Shown here: positions 12,241 through 23,254 of the stretch, piece by piece
How the letters are laid out: each line of letters starts with the position of its first letter
How positions within the stretch are numbered: the stretch's first letter is position 1
From: Zhengitettix transpicula
Lineage: Eukaryota > Arthropoda > Insecta > Orthoptera > Tetrigidae
Assembly (NCBI GenBank): GCA_037074705.1
Contig: CM073591.1
Coordinates: forward strand, 131,075,032-131,139,031
Length of the DNA stretch: 64,000 nt
Direction: 5' to 3'
Notes under the pieces: model-generated
The model's database searches: none
What the model was told of the DNA's origin: nothing
Seen by the model: the letters and a program-made list of their open reading frames with translations, nothing else
Translations under genes and position numbers: made by a program

Positions 12241-13409
12241 ATGGTCTTCTTCCTGTTCTTCTATATGTGCATCATTGTAAACCCTTCAAATACTTAAAAA
12301 AATGGTTTGCTTTAGTAACAAAGGTGCCTACCTATTGGAACACCCACAATTGGTGATTTCTCTGCAAGGTGGTTAAAACAACTTTACCGTTCAGACCACG
12401 TGGGTGAAGGGAGATCACGTTATTCAGAGTGTGGAAAACGCCATATTTAAGCGAGAAAGAAAGCTCTTGCGTAGCCTCTTCTTCCTGGACATGTTAACAT
12501 CTTAGCATTGTTTCAATTACATAGTGGAGTACCGAGGGAACCTGGAACAAAAATTTATTTCCCATAGCTCTTTTGGAGAAAGTGGCAGGATCCAGGAAAA
12601 TATATTTAGAGACTGCAGGAGCATCGAAGTAGAGGACGCCGCTTGTAACCTACCTGAAGTACCAGCCACCAGAAATTTTCCCCAAGGAATTTTTTCTTTC
12701 ATTGCACATTTTAATTCTAATTTTATAAAGTGGAATTAAAAAGTTTTATTCTAAGTTAATTCTAGCAGATACGATAGAGTTAAGATTTTTTATTTTAACC
12801 GGTGGCTTGCACTTTCCATTAAAAACAGAAAAGAAAAATGAATTAAAAGACTTGTTAATTAAACTGTAAATTTTAATTTTAATTTATAATAATTAGTTTA
12901 TAAATAAATACAACTTTTTAAATGCATCTTGACAATCACTTTACATAAATATTACCATATGTGTCTTGGCTGGAACTTTACTGAAAATTCTTTTCTGTCT
13001 TTCCATACTTCTTGCCATTTTTCAATCCAGGTTTCCATGAATATTACAAATTTTTCAGAAATTACGCTCTATGTTAAGTCCTCATCACGTCTTAATCAAA
13101 ATGTATACCTTGATATGTCAATAATTATAGCCTATAAGATCCATAAGAATTTAGTTAGTAAGAAAGGAGTACGATCAATGTTAGAAGTTATTTTCATAAT
13201 ATAATTCCCATTTAGTTATCGTCGTCTTCATTGACTGGTTTTCGTGGAATATTTTTATTCAATCCTTGAACATGAAGCAAAGACACAAAAATAAAACAGA
13301 TTAACTAATACGTATCCTATAATGTAGATACCATGCAGTTTTTTGTAAAGAATTTCTGTAATAACAGAATGTGATATTGTTACACAAGCGTACAATATTT
13401 GATACAATG
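12241..13409. other. No gene recognised; moderate-GC patch then A+T-rich DNA
   Basis: The stretch 12340-12710 has more balanced composition, with open frames on both strands (12517-12702 minus, 12524-12739 plus). Neither resembles a known protein, and the patch may be an unrecognised repeat. From 12711 on the sequence is A+T-rich, with a 91-codon frame (12929-13204) that looks like chance. Confidence 0.5.
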
Positions 13410-13856
13410 AAAGAAGAGAGCTCTGCCCGAGGCTACCTTTGGGTTTTCTTGGTTTTCTTGAACTAAGGTTCGCACATGCCGAGACTCCTTGGCCTGTTTT
13501 GAGAGGTGTATGTTCCGGGGTATACGGTACGAGTTGTCCGCTATTCCTATTGGAATAGTCGGCCAGCTGCCTCCTAAACTAGTAAAGGCACGGAGAGGGA
13601 AATACTGCAACCCCTAAGCATCGGAAGGGCGTGGGACGAGTACCAAATGCCCAACCTACCTGATGCAGGTTTTTCTAGGGTTTTCCCTGCATAACTTTTA
13701 GGCGAATTGCCGGGTAGGATCCTTCAACCATAGCCCGGGGGCCCTAGTTAACCCTTGGCTACCTTCCTCTACCCTTCCGCATCCCCCCTTTCAAATCCCT
13801 TCCTATGCTATTATGTGGATTACCCTCATGTAGCCTATTACCCTAAAAAAACAATG
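13410..13856 (+). mobile_element. Family A retroposon, nearly full 3' part with A tail
   Basis: It runs from the GGCTACCTTTGGG segment to ATGTAGCCTATTACCCT, followed by a short A run near 13846-13852. Landmarks are TCGGCCAGCTGCCTCCTAAA, CTACCTGATGCAGG, GGGTAGGATCC and GTTAACCCTTGGCTACC. Compared with other copies it has lost about 20 bp near CTATTATGTGGATTACC (the AAAGGGGAGTTGCCACC segment) and part of the GGGGTCACAGACC segment. Confidence 0.92.
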
Positions 13857-14341
13857 AAAGAATCTGAGTATAAATTTTCATAATCAATAATATACAGTGG
13901 ACTAATATATAATTTAATAAGTAACATAAAATATAATAGTACATGCAACAACTTTTTATTTACGTCACATTCACTCCGATAATGTTATATGGTTTTTTAA
14001 ATGAGTAACTTTACGGGTAAAATATTGAAGTTGAAAATTAATAAATAGATCGAAAGCTTTATGCCCATTAAAATTAACTCTATATGATAATATGTGTGGT
14101 TTTTCCTCAGAATATTAATCTGTGAACAGTGTTTATCAATCAAATGGTAATATTATGTATCTATTACGTAAAATCGGAACAACGTTATTGAGTAGGTTTA
14201 ACTTCACTCCAGTTGTAGCGACAACCACAGTACATGGTAGGAAATCGGCTGGAAGTCAGAATACTTGATAGGTCCCGAATAGGTTATCATCTACGAGAAT
14301 ACTACTCAGTTAACAAAACACTTCAAAATCTTCCAATATAT
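13857..14341. other. A+T-rich DNA, no gene seen
   Basis: No frame or repeat was recognised. The last bases are an ATATAT target into which the neighbouring LTR-like element is inserted. Confidence 0.6.
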
Positions 14342-15287
14342 TGTGGTAATTAAAAGGAAATAATTAATTAATGAACAAAATTTGGACCTGTATTGTTGGC
14401 GGCATAAAAACACAAGTTATACACAAGAATATGTGGCAATAATGCATGCTTGCGCAGAGCTCACTTTTTGGGGAACAGTGTCCCAGTGTGCTCGAGAGTA
14501 TATAGTAGTTGACGGACGAGAAAGGACAAAGATTAATAAAGTGTCTGGCTGTATGTAATTTAACAGATAAAAAAATTCAAAAACGGTCTACAGATTCCAT
14601 TCGGTGAGCAAATAATTACGACGATCCAACGCCGACTATTATTCGGAGTCTAGCTTACATTAATGAGCTAGACAATTTTTTTCAATTATTGGGAGCCCCC
14701 GGTTATTGCATCTAGCAGATAACAAACTTTGGAGTGTGTAATTAATATTTTGTTAGAAGGAACAGCGAAGCAAGCATTGTGAGTCATTTTAGCAAGCAGA
14801 AAGTGTTGACTATTAAATGCAGTGTATAAATGGCCTGTCTATAAAGTGTTAATAATTCTGTGTGAACGAGCCCATGTCCTTGGTACAAGAAAACATTAAG
14901 GTAAAACTGCACCACTTACTATTTGTAAACCCGAATGTAAATCATATTATCGTCAGATTTCCAAGTTCAGATTTTAAATTTCATATCTCATATTTTGTAT
15001 TGTAATGTTCTATTCATTGTTTCAATTAATACTTGATATATTTGTGAATTTGACTGTTTAATAAGTATTCTTTATCGAAGGCCCGGTGATCTGACCTGAG
15101 AAATAGCCGTGGTATTATTGTAAAATATTAATATGTAATGTGATTTAAATAATATGCTTTAATAAATTAATTTGTTTGTATATTTTAAATCTTGATTTTT
15201 ATTAAAAACATCCAATCATTATAATAGTTAATTGTTACAAATTGACACCTCAACGTTTGTAATTAAATTGTTTAAAAGGTAATTACC

Positions 15288-15290
<3 letters not shown>
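14342..15290. mobile_element. Solo LTR-like element, type C (949 bp)
   Basis: The element starts TGTGGTAATT and ends AATTACCACA, a perfect 10-bp terminal inverted repeat of the TG...CA form typical of LTRs. It sits between ATATAT on the left and the pure AT tract on the right, so a 4-6 bp target duplication of AT type is likely but cannot be proven in a microsatellite. No protein frame is present, consistent with a solo LTR left after recombination. It shares only weak sequence with the type B element (for example a CCTCAACGT segment near the 3' end). A nonautonomous TIR element is an alternative. Confidence 0.6.

Positions 15291-15346
<56 letters not shown>
15291..15346. repeat. (AT)28 microsatellite between two LTR-like elements
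   Basis: Fifty-six bases of uninterrupted AT. It is the shared target of the type C element on its left and the type B element on its right. The lack of any interruption means either recent expansion or strong slippage. Confidence 0.98.
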
Positions 15347-15349
<3 letters not shown>

Positions 15350-16379
15350 AATGAAAATTAATTAGGCCATTAATTGTTTGTATTAGAAATTAAATTGTTA
15401 GTGAATAAATTGTTAGCGGTATTTTGAGCGACAATAGAGCTGAGCTCTGTTGCTTTGAGAAAATGCCGAAATGGAAATGCACGCTCAAACTCGAGAGGCA
15501 CTAGGATAGTTAGTTGGTGCCAAAAGATTACGAAGTACGGAACAAGTAATAAAACTTGGGAGTTGGTGCCGAAAGATTGATGTGGACGGATGAAGTTTTG
15601 AGTCAGCAGCCAAAAGGGCAGCCAGTGGTCGTGTCAGAAACATAGTCGAGACGATCTAAAGTATTTAAAAGTAAAGTAAGTTTCGGTCAGCAGCAAGGAG
15701 CGGAATAGCAGAGTATACATTTAGGACCAGCGACGAGAGAATAAACATTTGAAACAAATTTTCACTGAGCTACGTTGCAGTTTAAATCCAAATCAGCAAA
15801 AGACTAATAAATTAGAAACTCGTAAGATTCCTGTAAGGCAAGCAGACATCAGATAACTGATAATTAGGGGGATCATCCGAGTTCCTGGGAGCCAAGAAAT
15901 TCCATTTCGATTCAAATAGTGTAGAATCTGTGAGTCGATATTTAGAATCAGTGTAAAAAGTTGTAGAAGTGTACTTCTGAAGCTACAGAGAATGCTGGTA
16001 TCAGACAAACAGTATGTAAGTAACAAAAACCAAAACTATGATAATATTGTAAACGCTAATTACAGGATAGAGTCAGATTTCGTTCGTTCGTTCGCTTTCC
16101 TCTAGTTTTCTTTCATTGATCGACTTATTGTTTTAATTTTAAACAAATAATATTTTGAATGGTTAATTAGTCAAATTCTACTTTTATCGTGTCCTAATCA
16201 TTAAATCCTGTAAAGACCCTGAGATATTAAAATTTTAATTGTAATTGTTTTGATTCTTGAAGCCACCAATTTGAAAATAAATTATATTTTATTTGTCAAT
16301 TCTTGTTTAATCATTCATTTAATTAACGCCTATCCTTTTGATTAATATTTAATTTAATTCAGACTATTATATGAATATT

Positions 16380-16382
<3 letters not shown>
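15347..16382 (+). mobile_element. Solo LTR-like element, type B copy 1 (1,036 bp)
   Basis: It begins TGTAATGAAAATTAATTAGG and ends GAATATTACA, and is flanked on both sides by AT repeats. A second copy with the same ends and target is at 34165-35161. The two share a strongly conserved middle (15766-15860 against 34444-34540, including GAGCTACGTTGCAGTTTAA and TTCCTGTAAGGCAAGCAGAC), while the region 15430-15760 is more variable. There is no protein-coding frame. TG...CA ends, a length near 1 kb, repeated copies and an AT target suggest solo LTRs. Some Gypsy-superfamily elements such as Drosophila 17.6 and 297 are known to target ATAT. Confidence 0.65.

Positions 16383-16410
<28 letters not shown>
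16383..16410. repeat. (AT)14 microsatellite
   Basis: Right-hand flank of the type B LTR-like element. It is presumably part of the same original AT tract as 15291-15346. Confidence 0.95.
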
Positions 16411-16416
<6 letters not shown>

Positions 16417-16429
16417 CATAATGGTAAGA

Positions 16430-16860
16430 TTTTGTGACTAGATCCGAGTAAAATGGCTTATTACTGTCCGAAAAGAAGTGACTATAAATCAAATATCTCG
16501 TCGCTATAATGGGTTAGTCTGAGTAAATTTCTCTGACCAACTGGAAGACCGATTTGCTACTTCCTGATGGGAAAGAGAAAGATTTAAAGTCGAGGCATCC
16601 ATGAAGGAGGAAGGTTGTGTTAGAGAAGGCCGTGCATCCACGCTCCAGTCGGTCACGGATGCTGCGGCGCCCAAGGACGAACTTCGCTCGCTGAACAATT
16701 AAGATCACCACGTTGTTCCGTAATAACAGTACTCCATCGTGCAACTCAAGGATCCTCTCAAAACATTAAAGGTGCTCCACATTCCATAATTAGAAAATTT
16801 TCTCGTAACTAGAATTGTATGCGATTCTGCAGACCGCCAGTATAACACTGATTTACGTTT
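16430..16860. other. Balanced-composition patch, possible transposase relic
   Basis: The region is richer in G+C than its flanks. Open frames of 64-76 codons exist on the minus strand (16504-16698, 16514-16744). On the plus strand, disrupted frames read loosely like a helix-turn-helix linker of a Tc1/mariner-type transposase (GRASTLQSVTDAA, then after a frame change SPRCSVITVLHR). The resemblance is weak. I cannot assign a family. Confidence 0.2.
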
Positions 16861-19800
16861 TAAATATTAAAATAAATAAATAAAACTCATTTTTTAAATC
16901 TTAAATACAAATCTGTTATGAGCTTAAAAGCACTAAATATGTCTATTCACAAATTTTAAAATTAATAATTGTTTACTATGATAATTACTAGGCAATGACC
17001 TATTTTAATTTATTACGCATGCTGTTCTCCATTACCAGTTTCGATGACACTTCCCGACAATGGTGAAAAAGATTATTCATTGAATTTCCATTATGTGACT
17101 GCAGAACTGTGTCACGAAATATTGTACATATGTACTTTCGATACTAGTAATTGTTTTCCTGTAGACTAAAGTGAACAGGTGTTTTCCTGAAAACTGTCAT
17201 TGTTTATTACTGAATGAGAAGAGAGTTCTTCCTGAACACGAGCAATTAATTTTTGTAAAAAAACGTTGAGCATTCCACTTCTCTCTATTCAAGTAAAGAC
17301 GGGACATCAAACCTTCAATAACACAGATCTAAGACAAAATAATGATTTACAAATATTTATGAAGAAAGAACAGCCAATTTTATAGCAGAAAATAAATATA
17401 TATTTATGGAAAATTAAATTACGTTTCGTCGTTAACTTTGCGAGCTCTTCAGGTTGAAGTTTAACCAAAACAAAACAAAACAATTACAATGTTTAAAATA
17501 AAATTTATAAGAAAAACAATTCGAGTGTTTTAAGAGATTTTTATGCTAATTACTCTAAAAGTAATAAAATTATTTAGCACACACGTTTTTTACAAATCTC
17601 ATATCTAAATGTGTATGAATTTTGGTTTTTTAACGAAGCTTTGTATTATCTAAATGAACTTATTAAGCACATTTCTAGATTTTAAATTAAAAAAATATGT
17701 ATCATGTAACTTTTTAGCAAAACGAAATATTGGAAGAGAAAGTTGGATTTATCCGAAACAGGTTTTATTGCAATTGCTTCAAATAAAATTAGGCCTTATA
17801 TAACCAATTGTAAAGGTGCTACAAAGAGAAGGAAGGTGTTTAAAATACCTTTGTGTACAGTTCCCGGGTTTATTCGAAGGAAAACTGAAGTAAAGAGATA
17901 TTTATAGGAAATGACAACTGACAATTGCTAAAGGAAGGAAAATTTAAGGTTAAGATGGAGTCAAACAAGAGAAAAGCCTCGAAATATTTCAGAAGCAAAG
18001 AGCTTTCATTGAAAACATGAGAGAATCAAATTACAAATCTGCTATAGAAGATGCTTGAAAATGTCAGTACTGGGAAGTTCGTTTACTTCATTCGCGCCCG
18101 GACCATTTTCCAGAAAATTTATGTGCAAGCGGAAAGATTGCATAAATGCAAAAAGGAAATTGAAAGACGTCATTGAGAAAGGTGGAATATTATGATTGCT
18201 GTTATATGTAGTAAAGAGACAATCCCCGACAAGTTCACTACAAGAAAAGCGAAAAAGAAGTTTCGAGAAAAAGAAAAAACGCTGCTGTAAGGATTTGTAC
18301 ACTTTTACAGACTATTTTATTATTTACACCACAATAGGGGCAAGATATAAATTTAAAATATGCATTTGCTGGGTAATAAAATTAGAATGTAGGAATATTT
18401 TAATTTTAGTAATTTCTCCCACAATATGGCTCCATTCTGTAAAAAAATACGAAATATAAAATAATGCATTGCACAGAGCTAAAAATAATATTAACAACAG
18501 TCATCAAATTTAAATAATTTTTTTTTAAATAAGTGTAATTAAAATTTGTTTAATTCAAAACATTTCCTAAACGAAACATTAAATTAGATTTGTTATTCAT
18601 TCCATTAGTCCTCGGCCGAGGAAATAGGACACGTCACAATATAAGTTTACATGAAAAGAATAATTATTTCAAATACTCGGTTTAAAAACAAACATTGTAC
18701 TTTACCAAAAAATATATGATTTAAACGCACGTTAAAGATATTAATATGACTTATTAGTAATTGAAGAAATAATAAGTGTTTTAATTCATCTTCAATTTCC
18801 ATTCAACGGAGTTTCCAGTAGAAAAACCTACATCGATTCCAGTCGAATATGAAAAAGAAGATAAGTCAGCAGTTAAATTCTAGAATAATATCATCGTAAA
18901 ATAATAGCATAACTTGATAGGATACCGGCAAACTATCTCATTAAATAGAAAATAATCTGTCCTTCCTTTCTACGAACTCTTTCACCGAGTAATATGCTTC
19001 ATTAATTAACAGAGATTTACAACTCTTTATAAATAAATTTTGTATACTTAAAGTTTTTATTTCTTTCGGAAGTCTATTCAATGAACTATCAGTTAGATAA
19101 CCATTTTAATGATGCTTACCATTTTCAGTCCTAACTTAATTGAACAGAAAACTCTCAATTATCCGACTCTCAACTATTCGTCCTAGTTGAAACTTTTCGT
19201 AATGAGTAAATAAGGAAAACTGTAATTTACGTCACGAAGGTAGTGAATGATACAACAACCAAATATACAACATTGTATTTCACATAGTGCAAATTTTCAT
19301 CCACCTGTTATTTACTTCAATTCATATCTCCTTAGTAAAACAAAAACATTTTTACAGAACAGTCCAAATATAGTACTTATAAATTACTGTTCTATTATAA
19401 TAGATCAGAAAATATTAATAAGGGCCAATTTGGCATAAAAATTATGATTTATTGTGATATATAATCTCTACTGTATTTACTTCGTCAGTAGCTTCTTCTA
19501 TTCCAAATTTTTCTCGTTTATGGCATCTCTTTCCATAATCTCGAATTATTGGAATGTTTCTATTAGCGAAATTAATATTCGTGGTTGTAAGATATTTTCA
19601 GACTCAGATATTCGTGGCAGGCCTTTACAGAATTACAGTTCTAATTTCAACATAAGACTGACAGCTGATTTTTTTAACTTAATTGTTCATATTTTCATAT
19701 CAGTCGCAGGAAAAGCTATATTATTTCGAACCATGTATGTAAAAGCTTTCAATAATGCCATCATCAACTTCAATTTTTCAAATAATGTTCTTTTAACTTC

Positions 19801-20159
19801 TTAAAGTCGATATTATCCTTCTAATATTATTTTATCAGAAAATAATCAATTTAAATACTTTCTGTATCGTTTGAATGTGTTAATATACATCCTCCGGACA
19901 TCCTGAAGAATCAGGATATGTATGTTACATTAACCTAAATATTCTTGGCACATAATTAATTTCATTAAATATATATATTTTTAATAAAAATGAAACTAAA
20001 ACCGGATTTTCCTTGATTTAACAGTCAAGCCAAATTACAACGTTTTATTTCCTCCAACTGGTATAAAAATATGAGGAAATTTTATGGTAAAATTTCCAGT
20101 TATTTTTTAAAATATATAAATAATTAGCACGCCGATTTCTAACATTATTTATATTTACG
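16861..20159. other. A+T-rich DNA with scattered motifs, no gene
   Basis: It contains a hammerhead-like motif at 17421-17453 (minus) and a family F fragment at 18604-18640, each described separately. Frames at 18042-18302, 18196-18459 and 19454-19804 (116 codons, very A+T-rich) have no recognisable domain and look like chance. Confidence 0.6.
18604..18640 (+). repeat. Family F repeat fragment (CCTCGGCCGAGG)
   Basis: ATTAGTCCTCGGCCGAGGAA followed by ATAGGACACGTCACAAT matches 10079-10116 with a few differences. The central 12-bp palindrome is perfect here. The element class is unknown. Confidence 0.55.
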
Positions 20160-20460
20160 TTGCTGTGTTATGAACTCTCGACCACGTAGTTTTCGGTAAT
20201 TTTTAAGTAAGACACGTGTTTCCATGAGAATTTGTTAGTTCTGTGAGCGGTTGTGAAAGGTTCAAGGGAACCGAAGCCCCTTGAAGCACCTCTCGCAACG
20301 GTATGCCACCAAGATGACGTAAGGCCCTTATTAGGAGGCGTCGTTTCTGCAGGGGCGTGCTGTGACGGATCGCAGCTACCGCAGACGTACAACACCTGCT
20401 CATCAAACTCACATTTTCCTCTTCCCAATACAACTTCCACGATACTTTAACTCCACAAAT
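20160..20460. other. GC-rich block, unknown
   Basis: About 300 bp of more balanced composition in A+T-rich surroundings. Overlapping frames are open on both strands (20168-20440 and 20203-20433 minus, 20253-20450 plus). None resembles a known family. It might be a conserved noncoding element, an exon or an unrecognised transposon fragment. Confidence 0.35.
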
Positions 20461-20902
20461 AAGTTTTCGGGATACTTCCTTAGTAAATCACCTATACATA
20501 TATTTTTCTTTCAAGCCTGAAATCCCGAGAAAGAACTGCAATACTTGGTTACATAAACCGAGTGTCTTCCTAAAAACAACTTCGGCGCACTGGTAGTTCA
20601 AAACACACACATAAATGTGTCGTGTTGGTAATTTTGAAATTGATCCGTGAAACTCCAGTTCACGAAGAAATAATATGAATATTTCGGTCCAGACGCTTAT
20701 TTTTGACATACTATTCATTAATTTTATTTTTACTTAAGATTCTCCACTATTAGATTTAATATTTTATTCCATTTTTTAATTTTGTGTAGCATAATATATA
20801 TTTTCCAGACATTTTCAACGTTAAATGATTTTATATTCAAGGAAAGATCTACGCCGACGCAACTTAGCGTCATACCACTTTCATATTTATAAAACTGTTG
20901 TA
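20461..20902. other. A+T-rich DNA, no gene seen
   Basis: Only a 76-codon minus frame (20488-20718) without recognisable features. Confidence 0.6.
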
Positions 20903-21954
20903 GCTCCCACTGCGAACGAAAAGTAAGGTGAATTTATTTATAAAATATAAATTCTTTATTTATTCTTCCAAATAAATTTCATCCCCTTCAAAGTAATCCC
21001 CGTCCGATAAAACGCACTTTTTCCAACGCCTTTTCCAGTCCTAGAAACAGTCGGAATAGTCTTTATCCTTTAAGACCTTCTTCGATCTTTTGTGTTTGCT
21101 GAATAGCCAGAAGTCGCACGGAGCCAAATCAGGTGAATACGGTGGTTGCGGAACGATATGAGTCGAGTTTTTGGCAAAAACGTCGCGAAGAACCAATGCA
21201 GAAGAACCAGTGCATTATCGTGATGAAGAAACCAAGAGTTGTTCGCCCATAATTCCGGCCGTTTCAGACGAATAGCTTCACGCAAACGACGCATAACGCT
21301 CAAATAATATTCTTGGTTGACAGTTTGGCCCGGCGGAAGGAATTCATAGTGCACCACACTACGATAATCAAAGAAAACTGTCAACATCACCTTGATTTTC
21401 GATCGACTTTGCCGTCGTAGTTTCGGTCTTGCTTCACCTTTATTCGCTGGATTGGTTGGTGGTTTCAGGGTCGTATGCGTAAATACAAGTCTCGTCTCCA
21501 GTAAGGATGCATTTCAAGTGGTCCTGATAGTCAGACAGATCTTTTGGACGTGGCCCTCGTCGGTAGACGTTGATGGTCGTCCAGAGCGCGGTTCGTCTTC
21601 AACGCGTTCTCGGCCCTCTTTGAACTCGTTGTACCACTTATAAACGTTGCTTTGTGCCATAGTTTGATCACCAAAGGCCTTCCGCAACATTTTCAACGTG
21701 TCCGCACAAGAATATTCGTTCCGCAAACAAAATTTGATGCAAATTCTTTGCTCAACAAAATCATTCATTGCAAAAATCGAAAAATTCACTTTTGGTTGTT
21801 TACAAAAAACACGTGTAACCTTTTAACAAACAGACGCTTGCCAAATATTATAGGCAGTCCTACCAACCTAGGAAAAAAAATTACCTGCCTTCCTAACACC
21901 CGGGAGTTTTAAATGACAATTTCACCTTACTTTTGAATCACAGTGGAACAAACT
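20903..21954 (-). mobile_element. Mariner transposon, internally deleted
   Basis: The ends are imperfect terminal inverted repeats sharing CCACTGYGA and AAAAGTAAGGTGAA (about 20907-20934 and 21921-21946). A TA lies near each side, as expected for mariner insertion, but the exact outer ends are uncertain by a few bases. The element encodes mariner transposase on the minus strand (separate entry). At about 1.05 kb it is shorter than the usual 1.2-1.3 kb, because internal segments are missing. It has frame disruptions and cannot be autonomous. Confidence 0.9.
21070..21789 (-). pseudogene. Mariner transposase remnant
   Basis: This is a decayed DD34D transposase. The N-terminal part (21789-21514) has the helix-turn-helix region with CIKFCLRNEYSCADTLKML, the linker VYKWYNEFKEGRE and DEPRSGRPSTS. 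About 60-70 residues that normally follow are missing. The TGDE motif with the first catalytic Asp appears near 21500, followed by YDPET and then a frame break. The second block (21390-21070) holds MLTVFFDYRSVVHYEFLPPG and HHDNA with the second Asp. The third Asp (PYSPDLAPCD segment, near 21125) is readable only in another frame. The stretch after WLF is also shortened before the C-terminal DWKRRW region. No function is expected, though its ends might still be mobilised in trans. Confidence 0.92.
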
Positions 21955-23195
21955 TACTATCTTGTATCCTTATTATTTATTGAATTTAGTAACTATAAAA
22001 AACTTATATTTCGAAAGTTTGAAAATCAAGAAAAAGGTATTTATTAAATAATATTATAAGAAACTAAATAATCGTAGCTTAGTCATAAAAATGATAGCAT
22101 TTGACTGGCTGACTGGAAACGGGCCGCGTAGAGATGAATGTTCGATTAAATATTCAGGTCTCGGATGCTACTATTACAAAATCCATCATCTAGGACGAAA
22201 GTATAAAATATGCCTGAACCAAAAACATCATCATTGAGCAGCATTTAGTGGCCACCTGTGGTAGCGTTCGGGCTCCAGTTCAACAGTACAATCTTCGTAA
22301 CGTTAAACCTATACGTCGTGAGATATAGCAAGACGTGTTAAGTGAGCAGGAGGAGGAGGGATAAGATGGTGGGATTTATCAGGAGGAATTACGCTGGCGT
22401 AACACTACTATCGTTCTGAAAATATTCATTATATTCGTACGAACGGTATTCGACAGAAAGCGGTTAAGTATTTCCATCAGATCATAACTTTTACGGATGA
22501 CGCTTTTTGGCGCACAACATATCCTAAACTGAACACAATATATTTCATCCGTCAATATTCAGAATAGTTTTTACATATTTTTCTGACTTTTAGTATCTAA
22601 GGCTAATATGTATAAATTTTATTATCTTTGAGTAATGTTATCATACATAACACAAGTGTATGTGTCGTTGAAACTAAACTCGTTTTGCATATGAATACAT
22701 AAGCTTGGCATTCACTGCCGAAATATTAAATACTTCAATAATTCAAGAATGTAGGAATAAGTTTTATATTTATCGTGCAAGGTTTTCTCGTGATGCTCTG
22801 GTACTTATTTGAAATTGATAAATTTATTAATTTTTTTTGTTGCAAAAAGTAAAGGTTATTAAAATTATAAGTTTTCAGTAAATTCCAACACTATTTTCCC
22901 CTCAGAATGTTTTAATGGTGAGGTAATTGACATTTCCAAATTTCAGTGAATTTTAACTTGAAAGTTATTATTTGTTTCGCGTTTGTCAATGGCCTCTGTC
23001 TGCTATATTAGGCTTCTTTATCTCCATGTGCTCTCTCAATACGGCTCTACCATGGTAATCTCGTAGTATACTCTTAAACACCTTCTCTCCGTCGCAACCA
23101 TACATCTGAATCATTTTTATTGCATGTAATAAAAAAACTAACTCAATAACTGCACTAAAATAAATTAAAGACTGTTCTCCTCCTCTGCGATCCAT

Positions 23196-23196
<1 letters not shown>
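21955..23196. other. A+T-rich DNA, no gene seen
   Basis: The stretch 22100-22420 is less A+T-rich but has no open frame of note. A 69-codon minus frame at 22986-23195 has no recognisable features. Confidence 0.6.
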
Positions 23197-23239
<43 letters not shown>

Positions 23240-23254
23240 CATATATATATATAT
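23197..23254. repeat. (AT)n/(AC) microsatellite
   Basis: AT repeats interrupted twice by ATAC. No transposon was seen inserted into it. Confidence 0.95.

Noticed and set aside
15347..16382. Possible full LTR retrotransposon spanning 14342-16382
   Set aside because: The two adjoining elements have different ends and different sequences and are separated only by AT repeats. There is no internal gag or pol region.
19454..19804. 116-codon plus-strand open frame
   Set aside because: Very A+T-rich, rich in Phe/Ile/Asn/Ser, with no domain. It looks like a chance frame.
20168..20440. 90-codon minus-strand frame in the GC-rich block as a coding gene
   Set aside because: Overlapping frames are open on both strands and no domain is recognisable. 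Listed only as a block of unknown nature.
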